64,000 bases of DNA from Plasmodiophora brassicae (taxonomy: Eukaryota > Endomyxa: Phytomyxea > Phytomyxea > Plasmodiophorida), in the NCBI GenBank assembly GCA_036867785.1, contig CP145422.1, positions 682,001 to 746,000 on the forward strand, read 5' to 3'. Every line of letters begins with the position of its first letter. Position 1 is the first letter of the stretch. The translations under genes and the position numbers were made by a program. The notes under the pieces are model-generated. The model saw only the letters and a program-made list of their open reading frames with translations, searched no databases and was not told the origin of the DNA. Shown here piece by piece: positions 9,301-18,442 of the stretch.

Positions 9301-10508
9301 GTGGCGTTGTCCGGTGCCGTCGTCATCATGGTCCCCGGCATGGACATGTCGCCAGACGGGAACTGGATCGGCGTCGGCGCCTTGGTCGGGTACTCGAAGA
9401 TAACCTCTTCGACGATGGGCGCCATCGGCATCGCCGTCGGCATCGTAGTGGACGCCGAACCCGAGCCGTACAGGCCCGCCCCAGTTACAGACAGCGGCAC
9501 GTCGACCGGTGCCATCGTCAGCTCAGGCTGGATGAAAAGAGCAGGCTGAATGGGCATCACAGGCTGTTGGAAGGCCACAGGCTGCTGAACGGCGACCGGG
9601 GCGGGCGAAGGCGGAGGCGGTGGCACCGTCGCGAACACTTCCGGGAACGGTGGCCACTGGATGTTGAAGTCGCTCGAAGGAGACGGCGTTGGCGCTGAGC
9701 CGGGCGTCGACGATGACCCACCGTTGTTGCCGCTGCTGGGCGCTGGCGACGACGAATTGCCCGACGGGCTCGGCGCTGGCGAGGAACTGCTCGACGGCGA
9801 CGACCCGCTCGACGGCGACGACCCGCTCGTCGGCGTCGGGGAATTGCCCGAAGGCGAGGACGTGCTCGACGAAGAGCCGCCCGAAGGCGACGATGATGAC
9901 TGGCTGCCCGGGCTGGCAGTCGAGACAGCCGTTGTCGGTGATGGTTCCGTCGTGGGCATGTTGATGTTGATCGTCGTCCCGCTGCTGCTGCTGCTGCTGC
10001 CGCTTGAAGTCGAGGAAGAGGACGAGGAAGACGATGATCCAGAGTCGGAGCTCGACCCGCTGCTCTTCTTGTGCTTGGGTTTCTTCTTGTGGTGCTTCTT
10101 CGGCTTCTTCTTGTGGTGCTTCTTCTGCGACTTGCCGTACCGGGCGGGTTTCGCGTTGCCGTACAGGCCCTTGTCGTTGCCGTTCACCTGGTACGGCTTG
10201 TTGTCGTTGAAGCGGAAGGCGGGCGGGTTCTGGAACTCGGGCGCCAGCGTCATCGGCGCCGTGGTCGGCGCTGGCGTTGGTGCCGGCGTCGGGGCGGGCG
10301 TCGGCGCCGGTGTCGGAGCTGGGGTTGGTGCTGGAGTCGGCGCCGGGGTTGGCCTTTCGCCATAGATTGGTAGGATCAGTGGCGCGTTCGCTAGCTTGGC
10401 GGCGACCTCCTTGGCGTACTCGGCTCCCTCACCGAGGGCGCGAACGTGGCCGGCCAGGACGAGAAGCGCCATGGGAATGAGGATCGAGACGGACCTGGCG
10501 GTCATCAT
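6318..10508 (-). CDS. Mucin-like GPI-type surface protein with SUEL lectin domains
   Basis: Single uninterrupted ORF of 1396 residues. Residues 1-25 form a signal peptide. Next come a (PTPA)n repeat near 50-85, a Lys/His-rich block near 125-150, a long Ser/Pro/Gly stretch, then Thr/Pro/Asn-rich tandem repeats with many N-x-T sequons. Cys-rich modules with SUEL (rhamnose/galactose-binding lectin) signatures begin near 1023, 1144 and 1248; each has a GDVI/HVIK/GQVI strand, a TFGLPHGTC- or SFGNPSSC-like turn and paired Cys. A shorter divergent Cys segment lies near 640. The last about 25 residues are hydrophobic after a small-residue site, as in a GPI-attachment signal. Expected role: cell-surface carbohydrate binding or wall/coat protein. 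The sugar ligand cannot be read from sequence. Confidence 0.9.
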   Translation of the reverse strand: MMTARSVSILIPMALLVLAGHVRALGEGAEYAKEVAAKLANAPLILPIYGERPTPAPTPAPTPAPTPAPTPAPTPAPTPAPTTAPMTLAPEFQNPPAFRFNDNKPYQVNGNDKGLYGNAKPARYGKSQKKHHKKKPKKHHKKKPKHKKSSGSSSDSGSSSSSSSSSTSSGSSSSSSGTTININMPTTEPSPTTAVSTASPGSQSSSSPSGGSSSSTSSPSGNSPTPTSGSSPSSGSSPSSSSSPAPSPSGNSSSPAPSSGNNGGSSSTPGSAPTPSPSSDFNIQWPPFPEVFATVPPPPPSPAPVAVQQPVAFQQPVMPIQPALFIQPELTMAPVDVPLSVTGAGLYGSGSASTTMPTAMPMAPIVEEVIFEYPTKAPTPIQFPSGDMSMPGTMMTTAPDNATLPMTTHPHKKHKHHNKTTAPGSFTSPTVFTSTPIDMVNGTTAPTVFTSTPIDMVNETTAPTMAPGNLPTTEDIALNTTTAPTTMPINVSTPENSTTAPTTMPGQVFTSTPIDMVNGTTAPTTMPGQVSNSMVFTSTPIDLVNGTTAPTTMPGQSSRPMVFTSTPIDLVNGTTAPTTMPGGTASPVLFPTTAPANATYTTAPGDLSGPTARHPFNSTNVRLQVPVFTTAPAPAMPEVIRCEEGSTLHIVNAYEGSLAAPTAALDTVQRLCNGQPMCVLTSVPVDRVDYQCIHPTTAPLGDLSGPTSMTTPPPTTTTNTSTPAPSADLAAPASTAPTTSPNSTAPTPAPSGNVVAPASVSPTTSPNATTTTAPTNTTTPKPSGDVVAPTSIAPNRTNTTTPMPSGDMVAPTSIAPNKTNTTTPMPSGDMVAPTSIAPNGTNTTAPTAPKSNATTTAPTTSPNTTSGDLVAPTMVNTTAPKHPNATLSVTIVNGTTPPPTTNTSGDLVAPTTATTAPLAPNTTNGSDAAPTTDMPPLFLPNFTTTPMFQRITTAPIPAVEDCDDDVDVTTPTTPTTTTKSRPHAFLPKRGGVTTTKSQHQQQHEQHEQQQQSGTTTTTHGRRHMCFESETADHFQTLGCDDGDVIVAFTSSTFGLPHGTCFHSKLWQANPACHRDVVDKISGACLGKTSCQVSADPAFFGAPCPSRDGRYRLLVNYVCDKAKHAGQEQEHSYAPSREPARPVVAKCYENIVHNGGKAMVCPAKHVIKRVRRATFGLQKGSCSKPWSSNTTCSLNVKETLERMCAGRESCYVEANPKLFGIPCDAASDANNFRVLADYDCVYVDEGKERCFSSKSHREIVCPKGQVITGFAQGSFGNPSSCKGPFKQGDCHVDPLPVLMDQCLRRERCDVNATVATFGTPSCGTNATTTYGDATAKAPARDYHLVVDYSCGLPSQINATRYNASAFEKMTLKKGSGAPALNVAAAIVLAFAAAVIVL
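7985..8165 (-). repeat. 66-bp tandem coding repeat
   Basis: About three near-identical 66-bp units inside the surface-protein gene, each coding a 22-residue unit built around SGDMVAPTSIAPN and NTTTPMP. Near-identity at DNA level indicates recent expansion or homogenisation. Unit number is likely to vary between strains. Confidence 0.8.
8740..9235 (-). repeat. Tandem coding repeat with FTSTPIDMVNGTTAP core
   Basis: About five or six copies of a unit with FTSTPID, a NGTTAP sequon segment and a TMPG spacer lie within the mucin-like region. Spacing is irregular, with truncated units at the upstream (protein N-terminal) side near 9120-9235. All copies keep the reading frame. Confidence 0.75.
10255..10355 (-). 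repeat. (PTPA)n codon repeat
   Basis: About seven to eight tandem 12-bp units code for alternating Pro-Thr-Pro-Ala near the N-terminus of the surface protein. This is typical of an extended O-glycosylated stalk. Confidence 0.8.
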
Positions 10509-10988
10509 AGATGGATGGAAGATGATGAAGTTGTCGTCGGATTGTCTATCAAGGCACGCGCCAACGTGCCGCTTATGATGAGAATTAAATACTGAACGAC
10601 AACGGTCAGGCGGGCACGTGCGTCAACGGGCTCGGTCATGAGTCACACTCCCGCTCGACCACCCGATGAGTCCCACTGCGCGCGAGGACCTTCGCCTCCC
10701 GGGTCACTGATCTTCCCGCCCGGGCGCGCCCGTGACACAACTGGGCGACCTCCTTTTGACACGCACACATGGCACGTCCGGCTCCCTGCTGGCCCCGAAT
10801 CCCCGTTTGGGTAATGACGAAAGCAGGTCCGAACGCTCTTCCATGAAACTGACAAGGAACTTCTCGTGCTACAAAATGTTCCCGACTGCGGCAGTGTCGG
10901 GCAGCCGGCAGCAATCGAGAGAGGAGGAGGAGGAGGTCCAAAAGAGGGTGCAAAAACGTCCCAACTTCTACGCGAAGAGGCATTGCGA
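10509..10988. promoter_or_regulatory. Divergent intergenic region
   Basis: 480 bp between the start codons of the minus-strand surface protein and plus-strand V-ATPase subunit C. It must contain both promoters. A short polypurine run (GAGAGGAGGAGG-like, near 10917-10936) sits just upstream of the V-ATPase start. No defined element was recognised. Confidence 0.45.
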
Positions 10989-12523
10989 ATGGGGGACGCC
11001 GCCGTTCGGTTCTGGATCGTGGCGGTCCCGACCGAGGTGTCGTCCCATGCGACGCTGTCGTCGCTGTCGCACGCCGTGGCCGACTTGGGCCACTGCAGCG
11101 AGCTGACCGTGCCGAAGCTGCCGGTGGGCACGCTGGATCAGCTGATGGAGGTGGGCGATGCGCTGGCGAAATTCGACGAGACCGCCGAGTCGACCGTGAG
11201 GAAGATCGCCAAGCAGTATGTGGATACGCTCGCGGAGCATCGCAAGGGCAATGCAACGTCGGGGGCGCCACCACGGCTTGTTGTTGATAACGGTATCAAG
11301 TTGAGGATGCCCCGTGTCACCATGACGTAACTGTCCTGTTGACAGACAGCCCTGTATCGTACTTCCGGCGGTATCAGTGGGATCATGCTCGTTATCCACT
11401 TGGTGCATCGCTGGCAACTATTAGTGACGGGTTCAACGGCGTCGCCATCCGGTATGGTGACGACCTGAAGGTCCTGACACAGAAATACGGCGAGGTCAAG
11501 ACGAGTCTACAAGCGCTGCTTAAGAAGGAGAGGTTCGACCACTTGAACGTGCACATTTCTCTCGCGTTAGTTAACCTGCTGCTTCCAGTGGAAGTCTACT
11601 TGTTCGACCGCTGAATGCGTTCGTCAATCGGAACGACATGGTCGAGGGCGACTACCTTGAAAGTGCTGTCGTTATCGTACCTGTGAAACGGGAAAAGCAC
11701 TGGCTCGACAACTACGAAAGGATTGAGGACGAGTATACGTCGCCGGACAACGAAGCAGAACCAGCACCGTTTGTCCCACATACAGCGAAATGCCGATCGG
11801 TTCGTATTGCAAACGCGTTACGAGGCGACTGTCTGACAGCGCCCCTCCTCAGGTTGTTCCGGGAACGTCGCTCGAGCTGTTCAGGGACGAGGAGTCGATT
11901 GCCTACCGAGTCGTGTTGATCAAAAAGTACCGGCATAGGTTCATCGATGCCGCCAGGGTTCATCGTTACGTATGTCGTGAATACCATTACGACGAGCTGG
12001 AGGTACAGCGCCGATCGCTGCTGGAGACCGTCTTGCTGAGGTTCCCCCTCGGTAGGTGTCGAAAGCGGCTGCTGCAAAGTCGCAGTTAGAGCAGGAATAC
12101 GAGTATCTGTGGAGGAACCTTATCAAGTGGTGTGCGACAGCGTATTCCGAAGTGTTCAAGGCCTGGGTGCACATCAAGGTAACGATTGCTGCGTCCATCG
12201 TTTGCACGCAACTCTGCTGACACGCCACACTGAAGATCGTGCGAACGTTCGTCGAGTCGGTGCTCCGGTTTGGCCTACCCATCAATTTCACCGCGGTAAC
12301 AATAGAAGTTAAACCAGAGAGGGAGGAAAGGTACATGGACGCGCGCCCTGATTCCCTAAACAATCGGGTAAACTAATCGTTCTGCTACAGGTTGCGATTC
12401 ATCCTCGATAAGCACTACGCTCATCTTGCAGGTGCCAGACTATTTCAGTCGAAAGACGAGGTCGACTACAGCGGCGTGGGTGCCGATTTCTACCCATACG
12501 TCTTCCTGAAACTCGACGTCTAA
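10989..12523 (+). CDS. ATP6V1C: V-type proton ATPase subunit C
   Basis: Subunit of the V1 sector that links the peripheral stalks and controls reversible V1-Vo assembly on acidic organelles. Seven exons are modelled: 10989-11292, 11346-11532, 11589-11799, 11853-12029, 12086-12178, 12236-12330 and 12391-12523, giving about 399 residues, the usual length. Conserved blocks are FWIVAVP at the N-terminus, VGTLDQLM, YFRRYQWDHARYPLG, the SGSLLVRPL..FV segment, YLESAVVIVPV, LIKWCATAYSEVFKAWVHIK, RTFVESVLRFGLPINF and a terminal YPYVFLKLD. The third intron donor (11800 or 11773) and the exon 5 acceptor (12079 or 12085) are uncertain. Confidence 0.95.
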
Positions 12524-12656
12524 TAAGAATCCAGTCTATCTATACAAGTGTCAAATGTAGCGAACGGCTCGAAGCGATGAGGGCGCGGCGGCGCACGTCG
12601 TTTTGTCATTCGGGGAATCGCCTGCGGACTTCGACAGCGCTGAGTCGGGCCCGGCG

Positions 12657-12892
12657 ATGGTCAAGGTTCGTGTCAGCCTGGGCGCATCCAGCGTCACATG
12701 CTGATGTGCTGTCTGTCGCTCGTGCAGAAGACGACACGTGCCGTGCTAATCCGCCTGATATCGGAGGCGAAGACCGGGTTCTTCTACACGGCGCGCAAGA
12801 ACCCGCGCCGGAACCCTGACAAGCTCGTCCTGGTGAAATACGATCCCGTCGTGCGCAGGCACGTCCTGTTCACCGAAGCGAAAATGAAGTAA
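12657..12892 (+). CDS. MRPL33: Mitochondrial ribosomal protein bL33m
   Basis: Small protein of the mitochondrial large ribosomal subunit. A 9-nt first exon (12657-12665, coding MVK) is joined over a 62-nt intron to 12728-12892, giving 57 residues, the normal bL33 size. The sequence has the family pattern [30 protein letters not shown] and [17 protein letters not shown]. There is no obvious presequence, as is common for bL33m. The tiny first exon is easily missed by gene finders. An upstream ATG in another frame is not supported. Confidence 0.93.
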
Positions 12893-12950
12893 GCCTGCGA
12901 ACGAACGCGTGACGAGATATGTATTTGTCAGCATAAAGAGGCGGACCGGA

Positions 12951-13484
12951 TCAGTGGCGGCCACCCGTCTCGAACTCGGCCTGGAACATGAATCCGGCGA
13001 CTGGATTACCAAGGCCGTTCTTCTCGGCGAACTCGGCGGCGCTCCACTGACCCCTGGACGCCGTCTTTGGCAGCGGGCTGGCGCTGCTCGAACGATCCTG
13101 CTTGTAGATGAGGAACACGTAGCGGTGCAGGCCGGTGCCCGCCGGGGGCGTCGGTGGCGCGTATTCCAACAGGGTCTTGCCCTGTGGCACATCGGCGCCG
13201 GGAATGTTCACAACGATCCAGTGTACCCATTCGCGGCGCGTCGGGTTCGTACGCGATGGCGCGTCCGGGTCGACCATCAGCAGCGTGTAGAGCTGATCAG
13301 TGCCATCGCCCTTCCAGTGCAACTTGGGTGGGCGCTGGATCTGGCTCGGCTTGATCACTTCCCCGAACCGGTGCAGGCCGTATCCGCCGGGCAGGACGAC
13401 CTCGGCCAGCTCGCGTGGCGCGTGCGACACCACGTCCGGGACGATCTCGTGCTTCTGGAATTCCGCCGACATGCCTTCCACCAT
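12951..13484 (-). CDS. Phosphatidylethanolamine-binding protein (PEBP) family
   Basis: Single-exon ORF of 177 residues, the normal PEBP length. It has the two diagnostic blocks: VDPDAPSR followed by HWIVVNIPG, and GTGLHRYVFLIYKQ. These line the small anion/phospholipid-head pocket seen in Raf kinase inhibitor protein, yeast Tfs1 and plant FT. The start at 13484 (MVEGMSAEF) is typical of cytosolic members. An internal ATG at 13472 is possible. The precise role (kinase or protease inhibition, lipid binding) cannot be read from sequence. It ends about 60 bp downstream of the bL33m stop, in convergent orientation. Confidence 0.92.
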   Translation of the reverse strand: MVEGMSAEFQKHEIVPDVVSHAPRELAEVVLPGGYGLHRFGEVIKPSQIQRPPKLHWKGDGTDQLYTLLMVDPDAPSRTNPTRREWVHWIVVNIPGADVPQGKTLLEYAPPTPPAGTGLHRYVFLIYKQDRSSSASPLPKTASRGQWSAAEFAEKNGLGNPVAGFMFQAEFETGGRH

Positions 13485-14086
13485 TGCGAATACGACTGTG
13501 CACGCATCGCCGAGTTACATTCACCGCCGAGCACGTCCCCCAGACGGTAACGCGCGAACTGACCAGCAACGCTCCAGCACAGACGTAACGCGAACTGCAA
13601 TGTGGCCGGTGCAACTACCAGTAACAATCTGGGCCGAGGCGCCCGCGGGGCCGGCACGACCACCAGTTTTTGCTTGTCGGAAATGAATGCCCGAGCCGAC
13701 CCCGCGAAGAAGTTTGTCGGAATGATAAAGTTTGTATCAGGTGCGTACATGAAGTAGAAATAGAAATTGCTATCAACAAGGCAAGACAGTACGCGGCCGA
13801 ACTGCGGTGGACCTGCGCGAGTCAACACCCCCCGGCTCTATGACTCATTGTCATCCCGAACGCGGGCCACCGGTTCATCCTGCGATCGTATCACGTATGT
13901 ACACGGGCGCCAGGGTGCAAATTGTGTACGCGAGCAGATGGATGGAGAGAGCCATCTGCCAGACCTGGGTCGACGACGTGCCAGCGGATTTGCCGTGCGT
14001 GGGGCCACCCGCAACGTTGGCGGTCGGGAAGTGATGGTCGGTGCGGCGGTCTGTTTGTCGGGTTGTCAGCGTGCTTATGACGGGCA
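13485..14086. promoter_or_regulatory. Divergent intergenic region PEBP / MAD2
   Basis: About 600 bp between divergent start codons. A minus-strand frame stays open over 13355-13828 but is out of frame with PEBP and shows no domain, so I treat it as non-coding. No defined promoter element was recognised. Confidence 0.35.
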
Positions 14087-15137
14087 ATGCGGCAGGCGGC
14101 AACGGCGCAGGCGTCGCGGACGTCGATCACGTTGAAGGGATCCACGAAGATTGTCACAGAGTTTTTCGGTGCAGCCCCTGTCAGATGAAGCGGAAGCGTG
14201 CCGAAGACCTGATTGTCGTGTCGATCGCAGGGTACTCGATCAATTCCATATTGTACCAGCGAGGGATCTATCCGCCGGAGAGTTTCTCGGCATCGGAGAA
14301 GTATGGCCTGCGAATGGTAATCGCCATTGGGTCTCCATTGCCGCCCACGTAAAGCAGAGGCTGAACATCCTTTCGCGCAGCTGGTCACCACTGACGCTGG
14401 CTTGGTTGAATATCTGGACCAAGTTCTGACCCAGCTGTCAGGTCAGTTCTGCGTTCGTTTGTCGCGACCTCGGGTTGACCGTGGACGGTTCAGAATGGTT
14501 GATGACCGGCCATGTCCAATGCCTTGTTCTGGTTATATCTAGTCAGCTGGACGGCGCGACCCTTGAGAGGTTCGCGTTTGTGTCCAAGCGCGCGCTTGCC
14601 ATTGAACCGTGACATATCAGGTGGGTGTTTGACATTGTCACCGAGATGCCCGGCGAGGGCGGCGATGGGGACAAGCGGAGCTCCTCGTCTGTGCCGAAAT
14701 CTGAAAAGGTACTATCGCGAGCCGCCAATTCAAACCTGCCTGATTGGGGCGACGCCAGGAAATCATGCGGGAGATTCAGGCCATCATGAGGCAAATCACG
14801 TCCTCTGTCACTTTCTTGCCGTTGCTCGATGTGCCATGTAACCACTCTGCCTTCAATCGCTCACGTGCTTGCTGCTGAAACCATATTGGTTATTGCTGCG
14901 GTAGGCTCGTTTGACCTGCTTATTCACACCGATCTAGACACGCAGGTCCCGAAGAGCTGGGAAGAAAGTGACCCGAAGTACATTTCCAATTCCGCCGAGG
15001 TCAAGCTTCGGTCGTTCACGACGAAGGTCTGTACGCGTCCCGGGATGCCGTTGCATTGGCTGACTCCTGTCGTATAGATTCATCGAGTGGATGCGATGGT
15101 TAGCTATAAGAACCCTGATGCGGAGCCAGACGACTAA
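14087..15137 (+). CDS. MAD2L1: Spindle assembly checkpoint protein MAD2
   Basis: HORMA-domain protein that in its closed form binds CDC20 and inhibits the anaphase-promoting complex. Eight exons (14087-14168, 14231-14316, 14381-14441, 14494-14569, 14621-14708, 14759-14837, 14905-15026, 15078-15137), with introns of 50-67 nt, give 217 residues. Signatures are ITLKGSTKIVTEFF, GYSINSILYQRGIYP, the LVTTDAGLVEYL segment, LERWVFDI, MRQITSSVTFLPLLD and SFDLLIHTD. The C-terminal safety belt has KLRSFTTKIHRVDAMVSYK. The high intron density for a short protein hid it from single-frame reading. The full core is intact with no frameshift. Confidence 0.96.
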
Positions 15138-15441
15138 AGCGCGCCATTGCCTAAAAACTTCCAGTATCTGTCGCTCTAACGAATGTCTCCCTTTGTCATA
15201 TACTATTCAGTACGTTCTGCCTGACTCTCAACTGCAGCGGTCGAAACGCCCACGTCGTTCCGGACTTTTGAAAGGGGGAAGCATCCTTGCAGGAGGGGCG
15301 ATGACGGCCTGTGTTTGAACAGGGGCAGACGCCAGCAGGACGAGGGCTACTCTTGCTACCTACAGTACGGTTTATCAGAACCCTGAATAGGCGTGTCCAG
15401 GATTGCATCGTATTGTGAACGGCTCGCGCTCTCTCAGTCTG
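15138..15441. other. Short gene-free stretch
   Basis: Convergent intergenic region between MAD2 and the glycosyltransferase-like gene. No ORF or RNA gene was recognised. Confidence 0.4.
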
Positions 15442-16732
15442 CTAAGGGTGCACTGGAATTCGTAGCAGCTGTTGTCGCCAACGTAGCAGTATCGTGTTTG
15501 ATCCTGCCGCGTGTCGCCGCCTGGTCGATTCGTTGTGTGTCCCGCTGACACCGTATACCCGATGCGACCTGGCTCTCGTGCCGTACTTGAAACGTTGTCG
15601 TCAGCGGCAGTCTATTCGGGATATGTCTCGTCTCGCATACACGTCGAGAGCAATGAACGCTGATAAGCCGTCGTCATCTCGGAGGCAGGTACCCGTCCCG
15701 TTCCAGCGCTTCAACCCGATTCCCACGAGCGAAGATTGACCACTAGGCGGGAATTCCCTCGGCGGGAGAAGGCACTCAGTGGGAGACGGGCCGCAGGGTT
15801 CGATAAAGTTCACCGCACGAATAACAGCATCGTACAGTATGGGCCGGGGCCAGTACGTTAAATCGTCAGGCCTATTTGCGACGGTTACAACCGCGCCCTG
15901 CTTTCTGCATGAATAAATGCAATCATGTCGTACCGTTTCCACAGTGCCGCCTGGACGTCGTACCCGGCACGTACCACCGCAGGCACGAGCGACTGGTCGC
16001 ACGTCCCTGAACCTCTGGCCGGGCACACGTAGAAGACGACACGTGAAGAGCCGGCCATAGTCCTTAGATCATCGACCAGCGTAGTCAGCTGCTCCAGTGT
16101 TGCTGGACCGCATACGACAATACGTATGGTCGTAATCGAAGCCTGGGTTGACCTGCCGAGAGCGTCAGCCAGGATCCGGTCAGTACCGTACTGACGATTC
16201 TTGCACACCTGGTTAAGGACGAAGAAGCCGATGTAGCCTCACTAGTAGTTGGACCAAGTGACCCAGTGGCTGCTACAGATGTTCCTATGCATTGTTCTGC
16301 ACTGCTGCTACAGGAGCAAGCGCGTTCCGTAACACCACCGCTGCTATCCAGGCAGAAGTAGTACCGCGACACGCCCGTGACGATCTCGATTTCCTGAAGC
16401 CTGCCAGGAGGGATCCGTTTCGCTACGTCGGCGATCTCCGCGTGCCAGCCCGTTTCATCGCGGTTCGTATCAGACCGGATCAGCGCAGACTTCGTTTTGG
16501 CGCTCAGCACCACAGAATCGTCGGGCGCCAGTTGCAATCCATCTCGAAGCATCTCTACCAGCGCCGCATCAGAGATAGCGCCGCTCGGCGCCGCTGCTCT
16601 TTCCAGCAGGGCAACGACCGCAACAGCAGCAGCAACGACGACGACAACGACGACCGCACCCGCTGCGAGAAGAACCGCAACTCGATGCAATGCCTTCGTC
16701 CTTGGGTCGTCAGGGAAATCATACAAGCTCAT
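15442..16732 (-). CDS. Type II membrane protein, glycosyltransferase-like
   Basis: Modelled as four exons, 16732-16277, 16208-15934, 15871-15643 and 15585-15442, with closed frames and 367 residues. Residues 1-20 are cytosolic (MSLYDFPDDPR start), followed by one strong Val/Ala transmembrane helix at about 21-48, then a lumenal Cys-rich part. The body has a parallel beta-like IRIVVCGPATLEQL..RVVFYVCP pattern and an acidic RDDDGLSAF motif. These resemble the fold and late acidic motif of Golgi inverting glycosyltransferases, but no classic DXD could be fixed. The final two splice choices are uncertain: without the last intron the protein would stop at 15601. The glycosyltransferase assignment is an inference from topology and motif placement. 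Confidence 0.5.
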
Positions 16733-16921
16733 GGGCCTGTACGGCCTCAGCGTCAACATAACGTGACGACGTGGTCCTGTACCATTCGGAGGTTTCGGCC
16801 ATCGTCAGTCACTGCCACTGGCGGTCCGGGGTCGAGTGCAGTCACGGAGTCCGCGACACGGGGGGGCGACGGAATCGGGGGCGGCGGGCGACCGACTCAG
16901 ACCAGCGAGCGAGACGCAGCA
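16733..16921. promoter_or_regulatory. Short divergent promoter region
   Basis: 189 bp separate the divergent start codons of the glycosyltransferase-like gene and the Rdx-family gene, so a shared bidirectional promoter is likely. No motif was identified. Confidence 0.45.
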
Positions 16922-17362
16922 ATGATGCCGGAAGGCGCCGTCGTTGCTGTCGTCGATCGCGACCGCGCCGACGTCGAGGTCGAGTTCTGCACCGGCTGCG
17001 GGTACTACCAGAAATTTTCCGAGATCAGCACCGTCCTGGCCGAGGCGTTCCCGAATGTCAACGTCGTCGCCAACCCGCACCCCCCTCGAATGAGTACCGG
17101 TCTTTCGTAATCGATCACGGGCGTCACGACCTGACCCGACGTCTGCACAGAGGCGTTCGAAGTGTCTGTTCAGGGGCGGCTGGTCTACTCCAAACTGGCG
17201 TCGGGCGAGTTCCCCGGTCCCGACGACCTGATCGAATCGATCCATCAGCATCTGCGTCGTCGGCGCAGACGACGTCTCCTGTACTGGGCCTTGGGATTAT
17301 CGGCCGCGACGGCCGCCTCCGTTGCCATCGGCGCTGCCATCGCCAGACGGAAGCGCGACTAA
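16922..17362 (+). CDS. Rdx/SelW-SelT-like thioredoxin-fold protein, Cys form
   Basis: Two exons, 16922-17099 and 17151-17362 (51-nt intron), give 129 residues. An N-terminal beta strand leads into the redox motif CTGC (VEFCTGCGYYQKF). This is the CxxC/CxxU site of selenoproteins W, T and V and of MIEN1-type proteins. Both active positions are TGC codons, so this is a cysteine homologue and no Sec recoding is needed. The second half has the family's typical VSVQGRLVYSKL and G-E-F-P segment. The protein ends with a basic stretch, a C-terminal hydrophobic helix of about 20 residues and RRKRD, compatible with tail anchoring in ER or mitochondrial membrane. Start choice: two adjacent ATGs in the same frame. 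Confidence 0.85.
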
Positions 17363-17565
17363 AACGTTATATTGATTAGCAACGGCCGGGCCTACCTACT
17401 CCTCTATGAATATACATCTACCCTGGGAACGTCTCATCGCCAGCCAACGGTGGGCGGCTCGTGGCCACGATGCCAACGAGGCCGCGCTCGGAAACGTTCA
17501 TCCTGTCGCGCGCCCGTGGAGGGGGCGCAGCCTGAGACGAATCGTGTCGTGGGCCCGTCGTCCGG

Positions 17566-18360
17566 ATGTCCGACGTCGAAGTGACCATCTGCTCCATCAA
17601 GTTCGTTGCTGGGCTGAAACGCGTCCGCGTCGGTCGCTCAACGTGCGTGCAGGCAGGCGTTCGTGTTCAAGGTCCCGCCGTTGGCGTCCGCCCAGGGGTA
17701 CAAGGCCGCCGACTGGGATAAGGAGCCGATCTGGACCGGCCGATGTCGCGTCGTTCGCCAGGGCGACGAGATGAAGCTCCTGCTCGAGCACACAGACAAG
17801 CGTTGGTCCCCCGATCCGGTGTGTCCCCACGACGCCCGTCTGATGTCGTGTCGTAGCCGGCCTGTTTGTCGGGTGCTCCGTGTCGGGGAACAACGTCGAG
17901 CCAGTGACCGACAGCTCCCGATACTTCGCGATTCGGGTGCAGAACGCGAACGGTAACGTCGAACGCGACGTGCAGGGTCTAGGCCGTCTGACGAGGTGGC
18001 CCAGGCGCCAAGGCCACGCTGGGGTTGGGTTTCAACTCCCGGGACGAGGCGTTCGACTTCAAGGTCGCCCTGCAGGACGTGGAACGCACCAAGGCTGACA
18101 ACGAGGCGATCGCAAAGACGCAGAGCGAACCGCCGATGGATTTCTCGCTGAAGGGCCCCATCAAGCTGGGATCGTCGGTGGACTCCAAGACGAAGAAGGT
18201 CAAATCGGGGCAGTCGTCCAATGCGAAGATCGCTCCGCCGCCGGCGAAACCGGCGTCGCCGACACCGGACGCGAAGCCCAAGGCGCAGAAGGGGTCCAGC
18301 CAGTCGTCCGGCAGCAAGCAGGAAGACCTGCTCGGCTTCGACGACGAGTACGTTCGATGA
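17566..18360 (+). CDS. NECAP: NECAP-like clathrin coat-associated protein
   Basis: Endocytic accessory protein with an N-terminal PH-like (PHear) domain that binds AP-2 and regulates clathrin-coat maturation. Four exons, 17566-17600, 17653-17801, 17857-17952 and 18005-18360, give 211 residues. Diagnostic blocks are FKVPPLASAQGYKAADW, IWTGRCRVV, VEPVTDSSRYFAIRVQNANG and the GLGFNSRDEAFDFKVALQD segment. The C-terminal third is a Pro/Lys/Ser-rich tail ending in DLLGFDDEYVR. The animal WxxF adaptor-ear motif at the extreme C-terminus is absent, although the DLLGF element may serve in coat binding. It ends 82 bp from the convergent FNTB gene. Confidence 0.93.
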
Positions 18361-18442
18361 AGTGGGACCTGACGCGCGTTTTCTGTTGCTGACTTTGTTC
18401 GTGCGCACCAGGTCTGGCTGGACGTCGTTCTGATCGGATCCA

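Noticed and set aside
13355-13828. Minus-strand ORF upstream of PEBP as a separate gene or first exon
   Set aside because: It overlaps the PEBP coding region in another frame, has no conserved motif, and PEBP is already full length.
14087-15137. MAD2 as a frameshifted pseudogene
   Set aside because: All frame changes coincide with GT..AG introns of 50-67 nt, and the joined protein is complete.
16970-17000. Selenocysteine recoding at the CxxC/CxxU site
   Set aside because: Both active-site codons read TGC, so no TGA recoding is involved.
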